Source: CAZWSC01 sp964636385 (GTDB lineage Bacteria > Eisenbacteria > RBG-16-71-46 > CAIMUX01). From it: 64,000 bases of DNA. Positions 54,001 to 62,738 of this stretch are shown one piece after another (position 1 is the first letter of the stretch; each line of letters starts with the position of its first letter). Under the pieces are notes generated by a model. That model was not told the DNA's origin. It did no database searches and saw only the letters and a list, made by a program, of their open reading frames with translations. The stretch lies in contig CAZWSC010000096.1 of assembly GCA_964636385.1 (NCBI GenBank), positions 1-64,000 on the forward strand, in the 5' to 3' direction. The translations under genes and the position numbers were made by a program.

Positions 54001-54391
54001 CGTGCAGCTGGACCTGGGCGGCATTGTCGTCAGGCCGGATCTCGACCAGGTCGCCGGCGCCTGCCGCGACTGGTTCTGTGTGCACAGCGGGGTGGAGGTG
54101 GCGAACCGGGACATCGGCGTGATCCTGACAGCGCGCGATGCCCCCCTGGTGGAGATCGGCGCCCTGACGGATGAGATGCCTCGGGCCTGCGGCAGGCGCG
54201 GATGGCGGAGCGGAGTGGGCGAGAGCCAGACCATCTTCTCCTATGTCATGAACAACTACTGGCATACGAACTACAGGGCGGAGCAGGAGGGGTTGGTCAG
54301 GCTGCGTTATTCAGTGCGTCCGTTCAGCGGGAAGGGGCCGGGGCTGACCGCGCAGGGGAGGTCGGATGTACAGCCGCTGCTCGTGTTCTGA
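51041..54391 (+). CDS. GH38-like glycoside hydrolase (alpha-mannosidase superfamily)
   Basis: A 1116-residue protein without a clear signal peptide, so probably cytoplasmic. The catalytic part starts at about residue 300 with LLPHPHLDIGYTNHQDEVE (zinc ligands His311 and Asp313). IDTAMITDIPGQSWGLVPAL carries the likely nucleophile Asp456, and LFSEHTWGAAESV is the late His-containing motif. HLDIGYT and TDIPG fit the GH38-related DUF5054-like branch rather than classical HWDREW mannosidases. The last 400 residues are a beta-sandwich typical of GH38 C-termini. Two low-complexity inserts are odd: an Ala/Gly/Asp-rich stretch near 215-245 and a Gly/Ala/Pro stretch near 730-770. Partner of the PNGase F-like gene. 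Confidence 0.85.
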   Translation: MSEPAHVRLAGWSSSLAGKTIEYHSPYPGVRRALLCRAMGSRMAIAWRTAPCPRAAVRTSDAPVSFLWLAGLATGKGAHSFTLTAGGLRGGPAVFTFRTDGAREWHAGSPCGASLSFTTTLVDQFDELFGIMSLTLPAAVPCSGSPLEIAVEAGDAGSDDWFMTFEHPLADWVHAEAEPALLNGPAGLLQPILVEISRLGAPTRVAVEVRRMPGRDACEAGEAGDAGTVVDAGDAVDADAIALCAEAGAVVEDGFTIATGHNEIRVPVPAVDSPAVTGLIVRFADGTPDALLTVEQRPVRMREICLLPHPHLDIGYTNHQDEVEKRHWAHLDDALSLAHSSGRLPEKASSHAGSSCECAGKVFSLTGSTGRHPREARFRWNVEQLWAVESWWRRASPGRREELAEAVRQGYIGLQAMLAGVLTGLCGPEELRHLTDFSRELSREIGVVIDTAMITDIPGQSWGLVPALAEAGVRYLSSGPNYMPGLADGGDRIGGILKAWGDRPVWWESQSGEERILFWMAGRGYSWFHGLNGASIDPERPRPLMEYLSQLEEAEYPYDLIQVRYTIGGDNGPPDPTLPGSVAAWNERYASPRLRIATTGGMFREMERRHGNEIPTVRGDFTPYWEDGAASSAAETAMNRNSANRLVQAESLWRSQDAESAPAEEFTAAWRKVVLFSEHTWGAAESVSDPDSPHVRAQWEYKRGLALDADRMSRELMGRAMETAAGTRQVAGRGPGAEAGPGAGAVPGAGSGADTMPGPSGSPRGSYGHLSGACTVTVFNTLGWPRSGVVRVPERRSGAGDRVLDSDGRPVPSQRLTGGELAFLAEDLPAGGMRRYSVVAGGAFAPAAGSEADCDGLSMRNGRLSAAVDPETGAVLSLIRLSSGVELVDRSLWPGLNAWLYIPGRDPRLAIGITGQDSVEVTIGERGPLVASLRIRSEAPGAMMLQRELSLAAGSDCLEIDNLIDKIAVREKESVHIAFPFLVPGGLVQLDLGGIVVRPDLDQVAGACRDWFCVHSGVEVANRDIGVILTARDAPLVEIGALTDEMPRACGRRGWRSGVGESQTIFSYVMNNYWHTNYRAEQEGLVRLRYSVRPFSGKGPGLTAQGRSDVQPLLVF

Positions 54392-54479
54392 GGCGGCAGG
54401 GGCAGCAACAGGTCTGGTCCGGACTACTTACGAGTTTCGTAAACAGCCCTGGCCACGAGCGGGGGGTCGTCCCATCGTT

Positions 54480-54875
54480 TCACGGAGCTTTCCAGACCGG
54501 CTGATCGTCTTCGTCAAGCATCCACAGGCGCGGACCGACATCGAATACTCCCAGGCCGACCCTGGTTCTCCGGCCGCTGTCGTTCAGCACGAGGCCGGGG
54601 CCGAACTCCGAGACATCCATGTCCAATCTCAGGTTGCCCACCGTGTCGTACATGAGCAGGCGGGCTCCGCTGTCCGTCGCGCCGAGGGTCGCGCGGACCA
54701 GGCCGTCCTCGTCCACGATGACGAGTCGCCGGCCCCGCAGTTCTTCCAGGGCTTCCGGCCGTGACGCCTGTCCCATGAGGACGACGGCCGCGGCGATCAG
54801 AAGCGCGGCCAGCCCTGCCAGCTTCATGCTCCTGTTCTGGCGTTCAAGCTTCGCCATCCGATCTTCGAGTGTCAT
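54480..54875 (-). CDS. Membrane-anchored hypothetical protein with short beta repeats
   Basis: A 131-residue protein. Residues 1-16 are a charged, coiled-coil-like start (MTLEDRMAKLERQNRSMK), 17-36 a membrane helix (LAGLAALLIAAAVVLMG), and the rest a set of short beta units with DEDG/DSG turns (RRLVIVDEDGLVRATLG, RLLMYDTVGNLRLDM, RTRVGLGVFDVGPRLWMLDEDD). This layout recurs in uncharacterised proteins of several phyla. GGAGGG precedes ATG 54875. It sits between the two glycan operons but has no evident link to them. Confidence 0.75.
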   Translation of the reverse strand: MTLEDRMAKLERQNRSMKLAGLAALLIAAAVVLMGQASRPEALEELRGRRLVIVDEDGLVRATLGATDSGARLLMYDTVGNLRLDMDVSEFGPGLVLNDSGRRTRVGLGVFDVGPRLWMLDEDDQPVWKAP

Positions 54876-55123
54876 GTCGGGTCGCCCTCCTGCCTGTCGA
54901 GCATTTGCGAAGAGTCTTCCTTGATAACGTGTCCCGGAACCCTTCTCTCATCTCGCCGTCTGCAGTATAGCGGAAAGACGTGTTCGCCTGCATCTTCTGC
55001 GTGTCAGCGAGGTGTCAGGACAGGCCCGGGAGACAATCCGGGCGGGGCCATGCGTTGCGGGGCGTTGTTCGACGGGCAGATAAGCCGGTTACATCTGTCA
55101 CCGCGTTCGTGCATAGTCGGCTC

Positions 55124-56599
55124 ATGTTCAGGAACAACGGGATCACCGACAACCGCAGCCGTCTTCTGAGGATCGCTCAGGAGGCGATGCTGGAGAGGGA
55201 ACTGCTGCCCAGGTTCTCCACCAGATCCCAGGCTGAAGCCGGCCGGCTACTGTTGCCGGAACTCCTGAACGGAGACGGGCGTCGGGATCTGCGCCATCTG
55301 CTCTGGTCCTCCATCGACAATGACGACTCCCGGGACCTTGACCAGCTGACTGCGGCGGAAGAGCTCGAAGAGGGCGTTGTGAAGATCTATGTGGCAGTGG
55401 CCGACGTAGACGCTCTGGTCTCCCCTGGCTCTGCCGTGGACAGCCATGCCCGTCACAACACAACATCCGTCTACACCCCGCCGACAGTTTTCCCCATGAT
55501 TCCCACCGAGCTCTGTTACGACCTCACCTCACTGAATCAGGATGAAGACCGTCCGGCGATGGTGGTCGAGATCCTCATCGGCGGGGACTCAAGGATGAAG
55601 CCGGGGAGCATCTATCCTGCGGTGGTGCGGAACAGGGCCAGGCTGGCTTACGGCGATGTGGGGTCCTGGCTGGCGCAGGAGGGACCGCTGCCCCCGGCCG
55701 CGGCCGGCATTCCAGGTCTGGACGGGAACCTCAGGCTCCAGAGCCTCGCGGCACGCCGCCTGCGGGCGATACGGGAGGAGCAGGGCGCCCTCGAACTGCA
55801 GACTGTCCAGGCCAGGCCCTACTTTCGCGAGAATGACACGCTGGGTGTTTCGCTGGAGAAGACGAATCCGGCTACGGAGCTGATAGAGGATCTGATGATC
55901 GCGGCCAACACCGTGACGGCCCGCTTCCTGCGTTCAAGGAAGCGTCCCTCCCTTCGCCGCGTGGTCAGGGAGCCGGCGCGCTGGGACCGGATTGCCGATC
56001 TTGCCTCGGAGTATGGCAGTGATCTGCCGTCGAGGCCCGACTCCAGGGCCCTGGCCGGATTTCTGGTGGAACAGAGGGAACGGGATCCCCTGCGTTTCCC
56101 CGATCTCTCACTCTCCGTGATCAAGCTCATCGGCTCGGGGGAGTATGTTGTGGAACTCCCGGGTGAGAAGCCTGTCGGCCACTTCGGACTGGCCGTGCGC
56201 AACTACACGCACTCTACAGCGCCGAACAGGCGTTACCCCGATCTTATCACCCAGCGCCTGCTGAAGTCGGCCCTGGCTGACGAGCGACCTCCATATGAAG
56301 TCACCGAACTGACGATCCTGGCCCGCCACTGCACGGGAAAGGAGGATGACGCTGACAAGGTCGAGCGGAAGGTGAACAAGGCAGCTGCGGCACTTCTCCT
56401 GGAATCCCGTATCGGGGAGCGTTTCGATGCCCTGGTCACCGGAGCCGCGGCCAAGGGGACGTGGGTTCGTGTCCTGGATCCTCCAGTGGAAGGGAAGCTG
56501 GTGCGGGGAGCGGACCGCGTGGACGTGGGTGACAGGATAGAGGTGGAGCTGACAGGCACCGATGTGGAGCGGGGGCACATCGACTTCAGGGCGGTGTGA
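55124..56599 (+). CDS. RNB-domain exoribonuclease (RNase II/R family)
   Basis: A 491-residue 3'-5' exoribonuclease. The RNB catalytic stretch WSSIDNDDSRDLDQLTAAEE carries the Asp cluster that binds Mg. KIYVAVADVDALVSPGSAVD, YTPPTVFPMIPTELCYDLTSLN and HSTAPNRRYPDLITQRLL are family hallmarks. The C-terminal 80 residues resemble an S1-like OB domain. It is shorter than RNase R and lacks most of the N-terminal cold-shock domains. ATG 55124 is chosen because the sequence becomes protein-like there; the ribosome site is weak. Convergent with the GH38 gene, 8 bases apart. Confidence 0.88.
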   Translation: MFRNNGITDNRSRLLRIAQEAMLERELLPRFSTRSQAEAGRLLLPELLNGDGRRDLRHLLWSSIDNDDSRDLDQLTAAEELEEGVVKIYVAVADVDALVSPGSAVDSHARHNTTSVYTPPTVFPMIPTELCYDLTSLNQDEDRPAMVVEILIGGDSRMKPGSIYPAVVRNRARLAYGDVGSWLAQEGPLPPAAAGIPGLDGNLRLQSLAARRLRAIREEQGALELQTVQARPYFRENDTLGVSLEKTNPATELIEDLMIAANTVTARFLRSRKRPSLRRVVREPARWDRIADLASEYGSDLPSRPDSRALAGFLVEQRERDPLRFPDLSLSVIKLIGSGEYVVELPGEKPVGHFGLAVRNYTHSTAPNRRYPDLITQRLLKSALADERPPYEVTELTILARHCTGKEDDADKVERKVNKAAAALLLESRIGERFDALVTGAAAKGTWVRVLDPPVEGKLVRGADRVDVGDRIEVELTGTDVERGHIDFRAV

Positions 56600-56607
56600 T
56601 GCCGGTC

Positions 56608-59600
56608 CTACGCGCGCTGGAACACAACCTCAACCGTCACGATCTCGTGCGCCGCCAGTTCCACGGCGACCTTCCGTGCGGTGTGGGACAACCCATTCAG
56701 ATGATCGAGCGCCTCTCCCCCGCTCCGGCTTGAGTCGACTGCGGTGCTCATACCGCTGCGCTCACGCGTCTCCGCCATATCCGGTCGTATCAACTCCTCC
56801 AGCCGTTCCTCGAGCAGGTCCAGCCTCCACGCCTCTGCAACCGGCAGTCCTGCGATCAGCGTCTGTCTCTGCGGCCAGTCGGTCTGATTCCAGATGCGCA
56901 CGACCAGGGTGTCTCGCTTTGGATGGCGTCGGATGGCGGTGACTGCGACTTCGGGGTTGCTGATTTCCAGCAGCGACCCGCCTTTCGCGGCGCCCGCCAC
57001 AACACCCTGCCGGGTCGGCGGAGGACTCAGGAAAGCGCGGCTGCGCCAGCGTAGATCGCCATTGCCCGGGCCATGCGAACCGCCGGCGTGCGGCAGAAGG
57101 GGAGCGAGCGCATAGCGGAAGAGATGCACGCCCTGCAGTTGAGCATCGGGGGTTGCGATTGTCGGTCCGGCATTCGTGTTGCGGCGCGTCGGGAAGTCGT
57201 CGCGGGAGAGCCAGCCGACACAGCGAATCAGCGTCAGCGCCACGCCGGCGCTTCCGTCAGGATTCCGCACAGGCGCGACTTCCGGAAGGCCGTCGGCGAT
57301 CAAGGCCAGTCCCATCCCGGATTTGTCGCGCAGAAGGGAGAACTCCTGCTGCGGATATGTGCCGGGATGCGGCTGCGCCCAATCCTCTCCGGATGGAGGC
57401 GTCATGGGGCGGGCGGCGAGCGTGAACTGCCCGTCGCTGACAAGCTGATCCGTGCTGACCATGCCACAGAAGACTGAGCGAAGACGGTGGTCGCAGGCAC
57501 GGTTGTCAAATCTCGTCGTGATCCCGGCGACATCGGTCCCTGCGGTGAGCCGAACTGTGACCTCCACTGGGCAGGCGACGGTGTCGGAAGAGCGCGCAGT
57601 GCGATTGGCATTCAACGCGCGGGGAGGCGCCAGGTCGAAGCGGGCCGTCAGCGAAGCTGCAAGGCCGGTGTCCTCTGTTACAGCGACCGATCCCGCGATT
57701 CCCTCGGCACTGATCGTGAGGCTCTGCGTACATGGCGACCAGTCGTACTCATCGCCCGCATCCTCGGTGTCCTCAAGCCTGTTCAGGCCTGTCAGGGAGA
57801 GACCGCTGCGCTTGTCCAGCAGATCGATGAGGCCGTTCGGGTGGATGGTTATGCGGAGGCATTCGTTCTCAACCGATGCAGTATCCGTATGTGAGTCCTG
57901 TTGGACGCGGACCAGTGCACGGCCGCGAATAGAGTCGCACCCGGTGGGGACAGGTTCGCCCGCAGCTGCGTCCTGATTACGCTTCCCGACCCCCTCGGTA
58001 TCCGGGTCTGCGTCTCCGGCAATGACTCCTCCGACAGCCTTTCCACCAACCTCCCCGTCATCCACTGGGCCATCATCCGTCAGCCTGTACACAGTGTGTC
58101 CGCAGGCCGGAAGATCGCGCGCCAGAAACTGGATCTCCAGGAAGCAGTCGACAAGGTCGTCATCTCGATCATCCTCCGTCCGTACGATGCGATCTGCGAA
58201 GGTCTCGAGATATCTGTCCAGGAGTTCCCGCTGCGAGCCGGCACACAACTCGCCGCGGTAGTCGATTCCCCAGAAGCGCTGCAGGAAGCGCCGGGATTTC
58301 ACAACCCATGGCACCGGACGGCCATCGGCATCCAGGAGTCTCAGGCGGTCAAACATGTATCGCATCGGCTGCAGTATGACGACCCTGTCGATAACTTCGG
58401 TGCGGCGCCATGGAAGCGGGTTCGCCACGGTGATGATTGTGTCGCGATCGTCGGCATGCGTGGGGCCGAATGCGGGTGTCAGCCGTTCGAGGGTGCGCGA
58501 GATCAGGTGTTCTCCGGTTTCGCAGATTTCCGAGAAGCGCGTTTCCATGTCCCGGTGCACCTGGTCGATCGAGCAGCCGCCGATGCTGTCGTGCGCATGG
58601 TTCTCCAGCAGCCTGCGCCAGAGAAGCTCCACAAGGTCGGTGCGGGCAGGTGCGCCGTGCATGAAGTACGCATAGGCGAGCAGGGGCTCGAGCTGATGCG
58701 AGAGCAGATCCTGGCACCCGGCGTTGGCCTGCTTGAGCGGCATGCGTGATGACCACACACCGGAGAGGATCAATGCTTCCCTCCCGCCGAGCAGCTCACC
58801 TTGCCATGCAGGGAGTTCGGGCAGCGTGGGTCGAAGGGCGGCGAGGTATTCGCCGAAGCTTCCTTGCAGGAACTCCGTCTCCGGGAAGGCCTCGCGCAGC
58901 GCGGAGAGGATGCGGCCGAGTTCCCGCTGGGGGGGATGGTGATCGCATCCGTTGCTCAGCAGCCACACGTCGCCGCGGCTGCGGGTCTGCATCTTCCCGA
59001 ACAGCGAACGTACGCCCTCTACCGCTGCAGCGGGATCGAGCGCCCGCCTGGTGTGCGCGTGCCACAGCTCCGAGTGGCCGAGTGCCGCCGCATTCACGTA
59101 TCCGTCAACCTGGTTCACTGCCAGGACGCGGCTTCCATCGGGCGCCTCCCACCACCACTCAAGTCCCAGGCCTTCAGCTTCGTCTCCGTGACCCCGCCAG
59201 TAGATGAAGCTGTCGATCCCCGCCCGGCGCAGGATCTGTGGAAGCTGGGCGATGTGTCCGAAGGTGTCAGGCAGGTATCCGACCTTCTGAACGCCCCCGA
59301 GGCTTTCACCCACGGCGTGCCCGATCTGCAGGTTCCGTACAGTCGCCTCGCCCGACACGAGGAACTCATCCGGGAGCACATACCACGGACCCAGCACAAG
59401 CTTCCCCGATTCCACCAGGGCCCGCACCCTGGCGGTCTGTCCCGGTCTCGCATCAAGGTAGTCGGAGAGAGCCAGAAGCTGCCCGTCGAGGCAGAACCGG
59501 CGCCAGTCGGGATCGTGCTCGAGGAGATCCAGAACCTCGTCGATCGTCTCCAGGAGTTGTACACGGAATCGCGGGAAGGTCAGGTACCACTCGCGGTCCC

Positions 59601-59646
59601 AGTGTGTGTGGGAGACTATGAACGCCTGTCTTGGGTGCCGGGGCAT
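56608..59646 (-). CDS. GH38 alpha-mannosidase
   Basis: A 1012-residue cytoplasmic-looking glycoside hydrolase. The catalytic domain has HTHWDREWYLTFPRFR (zinc ligands His15 and Asp17), GYLPDTFGHIAQLPQILRRAG (nucleophile Asp127) and LLSNGCDHHPPQ, then the middle helical domain (LLENHAHDSIGGCSIDQVH) and C-terminal beta-sandwich domains. These are the classical GH38 signatures, close to MngB-type enzymes that release mannose from alpha-mannosides. ATG 59646 follows GGAG; the frame is open far upstream but overlaps the GH130 gene and loses GH38 character. Last gene of the CBM9-SSS-GH130-GH38 operon. Confidence 0.95.
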   Translation of the reverse strand: MPRHPRQAFIVSHTHWDREWYLTFPRFRVQLLETIDEVLDLLEHDPDWRRFCLDGQLLALSDYLDARPGQTARVRALVESGKLVLGPWYVLPDEFLVSGEATVRNLQIGHAVGESLGGVQKVGYLPDTFGHIAQLPQILRRAGIDSFIYWRGHGDEAEGLGLEWWWEAPDGSRVLAVNQVDGYVNAAALGHSELWHAHTRRALDPAAAVEGVRSLFGKMQTRSRGDVWLLSNGCDHHPPQRELGRILSALREAFPETEFLQGSFGEYLAALRPTLPELPAWQGELLGGREALILSGVWSSRMPLKQANAGCQDLLSHQLEPLLAYAYFMHGAPARTDLVELLWRRLLENHAHDSIGGCSIDQVHRDMETRFSEICETGEHLISRTLERLTPAFGPTHADDRDTIITVANPLPWRRTEVIDRVVILQPMRYMFDRLRLLDADGRPVPWVVKSRRFLQRFWGIDYRGELCAGSQRELLDRYLETFADRIVRTEDDRDDDLVDCFLEIQFLARDLPACGHTVYRLTDDGPVDDGEVGGKAVGGVIAGDADPDTEGVGKRNQDAAAGEPVPTGCDSIRGRALVRVQQDSHTDTASVENECLRITIHPNGLIDLLDKRSGLSLTGLNRLEDTEDAGDEYDWSPCTQSLTISAEGIAGSVAVTEDTGLAASLTARFDLAPPRALNANRTARSSDTVACPVEVTVRLTAGTDVAGITTRFDNRACDHRLRSVFCGMVSTDQLVSDGQFTLAARPMTPPSGEDWAQPHPGTYPQQEFSLLRDKSGMGLALIADGLPEVAPVRNPDGSAGVALTLIRCVGWLSRDDFPTRRNTNAGPTIATPDAQLQGVHLFRYALAPLLPHAGGSHGPGNGDLRWRSRAFLSPPPTRQGVVAGAAKGGSLLEISNPEVAVTAIRRHPKRDTLVVRIWNQTDWPQRQTLIAGLPVAEAWRLDLLEERLEELIRPDMAETRERSGMSTAVDSSRSGGEALDHLNGLSHTARKVAVELAAHEIVTVEVVFQRA

Positions 59647-59750
59647 GGCGGTCTCCGTGTGGATGATCGGCGTCCTCTTCGGGCTCAGCCGAAGCCCGCG
59701 TCCGTGTCGGATCCGGGTCGGGTTCGCGAACTCTTCGTGTCTGAAGCCCC

Positions 59751-60764
59751 TCAGTTGCAGGCGGTGACCAGCTCCTGCACCGTGGCAGTGGCGGCGCCCA
59801 CGCAGCTGTCGGCCGCGCCGTAGACGACCTCGATTACGTTGTCGGCCGGGAGGAAGCCATCCGGGTCGTGTTCGCCGCAGATCAGGCCGCTGGGGAAGAC
59901 CACATTCGGCACCTGGCCTACCATCTCGTAAAGCTCGCGCGGCTCGAGAATGTTGTCCCGTGTCCGCCCAAGCACGACACCTGGATCGTCGAGCTTCAAG
60001 AGCACGGCGCCCGCCTGGTATATGAACGCGTTCAGATGAGTGGCGACTCCGTGATACAGAAGAAGCCATCCATCAGCTGTCTTCACGGGCGGCGGACCGG
60101 GGCCGATCAGCTCGTCCCAGAAGTGGCGGCGACCGGAGAAGACCGGCCCCTCGCTCTTCCAGCGCACAAGGTCTTCCGAGCTGAGCAACTCAATCGCATC
60201 GCCGCTTGTCACACCGGTTGTCGAGTGGACAGTGTTCGGCCGCTCCAGCAGGAGATACCTGCCGCCTGTCTTCTCGGGGAACAGAACACCGTTGCGGACG
60301 TCCACATCGCCTGTCACGGACAGAAGCTCGAGGCGGGAGAAGTCGTCGGTTGTGAAGATGCCGACCCGGCAGCCGCTGTTTGTGTCGATGGAACATGTGA
60401 CGAACCAGCGTCCCTCCAGCCTTGTGATCCGCGGATCGTAGATGTGGTGGATCCCGCCGGCCGGCCTTCCCTGGTCCCCGGCTTTCGCGGTTTGCGGCTC
60501 GATGCGGGCACTCTCTCCCAGCCTGTCCAGTCCGCTGATCTGGACAATCCGGGGCTCGACGCTGAACTCCCCGCGGTCGTTGCCGAACGCCCGCATGAAG
60601 ATGGTGCGGCGGCCGCGGGTCTGCACACGCAGGAGCAGGAGCGGCTGTTCCGTTTCCAGACGGCAGGCGCCAGGGTTGAATACGCTTGTTGCGTCGACCA
60701 GGCAGGGTGGCACATCCGGGATGTCGTGGCGTGTCAGCAGTGGGCCGTTACGGCGACGGAGCAT
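59751..60764 (-). CDS. GH130 beta-mannoside phosphorylase/hydrolase
   Basis: A 337-residue five-bladed-propeller enzyme without a signal peptide. Family marks are VFNPGACRLE, LLLRVQTRGRRTIF, HIYDPRITRLEGRWF (general-acid Asp region), WLLLYHGVATH and VGQVPNVVFPSGLI. GH130 members phosphorolyse or hydrolyse beta-mannosides; a well-known role is splitting Man-beta-1,4-GlcNAc from the N-glycan core to mannose-1-phosphate. That fits the PNGase F-like gene nearby, but the exact linkage is inferred. Lies 45 bases after the symporter gene and 104 before the GH38 gene, same strand. Confidence 0.92.
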   Translation of the reverse strand: MLRRRNGPLLTRHDIPDVPPCLVDATSVFNPGACRLETEQPLLLLRVQTRGRRTIFMRAFGNDRGEFSVEPRIVQISGLDRLGESARIEPQTAKAGDQGRPAGGIHHIYDPRITRLEGRWFVTCSIDTNSGCRVGIFTTDDFSRLELLSVTGDVDVRNGVLFPEKTGGRYLLLERPNTVHSTTGVTSGDAIELLSSEDLVRWKSEGPVFSGRRHFWDELIGPGPPPVKTADGWLLLYHGVATHLNAFIYQAGAVLLKLDDPGVVLGRTRDNILEPRELYEMVGQVPNVVFPSGLICGEHDPDGFLPADNVIEVVYGAADSCVGAATATVQELVTACN

Positions 60765-60809
60765 CTGTCGAAAATCCTTCCCGCAGTCAACAGTCCGGGC
60801 TGATGAGCG

Positions 60810-62738
60810 CTACTCCCGCACAATGCCGTCATCGTCAGGATCCTGTTCCGTTTCGCGGAGACGGGCGAACATCCGGCGCAGATCACGGATGCCGCCGATG
60901 GTGAACCAGACGAGCACGATGCCGGCCATGGTGAACTGCACACCCATGAACCAGCGCCAGAACCGCGTCCAGCTCGCATCATCGACGCTGTGTGTAAGGT
61001 TGTAGATCGTGCCTGTGACGAAGATCGTGAACCAGGCGAATGTCCAGCAGTAGGTGGCTATGTAGAAGATCTTGTCCCGGCGTGAGAACTCGCGGGTGAA
61101 CATGAAGATCTTCGCCGCCCGGGAGACGACCCCTTCGCCTTCAACGCGTTCCGATGCGACCTGCCAGCGGCCGCGGTGCAGGAGGCGGTCCAGGTTGAAC
61201 TCGTGCCCCGGGCCGAGGAGCGAGACCATGGCATAGACGATGAGCGATGCACCCATCGACAGCGCCCAGAACTGCTGGCCATTGATGGGGAATTCGTCGT
61301 AAATCTGGTGGGCGACGATTCCCCCGACGGCGATCCCGGATCCGGTCAGCATAGCCGCCCAGGCCGCAGGAGTGGTGCCGCGCTTCCAGTAGAGCCCGCC
61401 GATTATGATCGCCCCGGAGCCGCCGGCGAAGATGGCGCCCGTGATCGCGAAGAAGAGGAAGATGTACTGGTTCTGCTGGAAGAGCAGGGAGAAGAGAAAG
61501 ATGAAGAGGGCCACTCCCAGGATCGAGAGCCTCAGCGCACGCAGGTGTGTCTTCTGATCCAGGGGCCTGCTGCCGCGAAGAGGAAGGAGCACATCCTGCA
61601 CGAAGATCGACCCCCACGAATGCAGGTACGTGTTATGGGTCGAGATGAAGGCGGCCAGCATCACCGCGGCGAAAGCGCCGAGAAGACCATGCGGGAGGAT
61701 CTGCACCAGCACAAGGGGGGCGCGCATCTGGCTTCGGATCGCCTCGCGCTCCACTCCGGCCATTTGCAGGTTCACCCCCTCGGCGACTGCCGCGAAGTCG
61801 GGATGGTGGAGGATCGTGTAGATGACAATCGGCACGAAGACAAGGAATAGATTCTGAGGGGCGAACTTCCACATACCCAGGGCTTCGCCGATCTTGGCCT
61901 CGTGCGCGCTGCTTGCGGAGGCGTTGTACGCCTGGGTGCCCTGCCAGCTCATCTTGCCGTATATGAGGCCCGCGATCCCGATGAGGAAGTACCAGAAGTT
62001 GAAGTCCTTGACGTGGCTTGTCTTGAAGGGGTTTATCAGAGACGCGTTCTCGGGCGCCATGGCAAGGGCCCCGAATACCTGGTCCCAGGTCACGACCTTC
62101 CAGATCAGCCAGAAGCACATGAAGACGAACACCACGTTGACAAAGGCGCCCTGGAAGAAGTCGGTCACTATGACCGAGATCTGACCTCCCTTGAACACGA
62201 AGAAGAGGGCGATCAACAGCAGCAACGCCATCAGCAGCGGGTAGACAGGAACAGCAAGCGGGCCGAGGGGGATGTGGGACGGGAACCCGCAGTAGTGGAT
62301 GAAGAAGCGGGCGCCGACCGCCGGGAATATGCCGAAGTTGATGATCCCCGAGATCCAGCAGACGGTTCCCGCGAAGATGCGGAAGTTGCGGGAGTACCTG
62401 CGCTCGAAGAACTCGGCGAGGGTCAGGCAGCGGGTCTGCCTGAAACGGTAGATGACCCAGCCGCTGAGTGTGATGACCATGATGACGACGGAGGTGGTCA
62501 TCCCCCACCAGGACATCGAGAACCCGGCGATAAAGTTCATCTCGAGGTTGCCGACGATCGTTATCGCGCCGAGCCCTGCAATTCCGCTCGCGATGCTGAC
62601 CAGGTAGCGGCCCGCGCAGCGCCGCGCCGCGAGAAAGTCCGCAACAGATCGTGTACGGCCGCTGCTGCGGATTACGCCCGTCAGAAGGAGGGCGAGCATG
62701 CCCAGGATGATGAGCCAGTCCCAGAGTATGAGGTTCAC
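60810..62738 (-). CDS. Sodium:solute symporter, candidate N-glycan sugar importer
   Basis: A 642-residue inner-membrane symporter with about 15 helices, of the SSS family (VADFLAARRCAGRYLVSIAS; GIIGxY-like core SISMSWWG region; AVMLAAFISTHNTYLHSWGS as the conserved helix with Na-site residues). It starts at GTG 62738, which overlaps the stop of the CBM9-like gene by 4 bases (GTGA), so translation is coupled. A C-terminal extension with further helices (FYIATYCWTFAWFTIFVTG) ends in an acidic tail. In this operon it probably imports mannose-containing oligosaccharides or monosaccharides using sodium. Confidence 0.9.
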   Translation of the reverse strand: MNLILWDWLIILGMLALLLTGVIRSSGRTRSVADFLAARRCAGRYLVSIASGIAGLGAITIVGNLEMNFIAGFSMSWWGMTTSVVIMVITLSGWVIYRFRQTRCLTLAEFFERRYSRNFRIFAGTVCWISGIINFGIFPAVGARFFIHYCGFPSHIPLGPLAVPVYPLLMALLLLIALFFVFKGGQISVIVTDFFQGAFVNVVFVFMCFWLIWKVVTWDQVFGALAMAPENASLINPFKTSHVKDFNFWYFLIGIAGLIYGKMSWQGTQAYNASASSAHEAKIGEALGMWKFAPQNLFLVFVPIVIYTILHHPDFAAVAEGVNLQMAGVEREAIRSQMRAPLVLVQILPHGLLGAFAAVMLAAFISTHNTYLHSWGSIFVQDVLLPLRGSRPLDQKTHLRALRLSILGVALFIFLFSLLFQQNQYIFLFFAITGAIFAGGSGAIIIGGLYWKRGTTPAAWAAMLTGSGIAVGGIVAHQIYDEFPINGQQFWALSMGASLIVYAMVSLLGPGHEFNLDRLLHRGRWQVASERVEGEGVVSRAAKIFMFTREFSRRDKIFYIATYCWTFAWFTIFVTGTIYNLTHSVDDASWTRFWRWFMGVQFTMAGIVLVWFTIGGIRDLRRMFARLRETEQDPDDDGIVRE

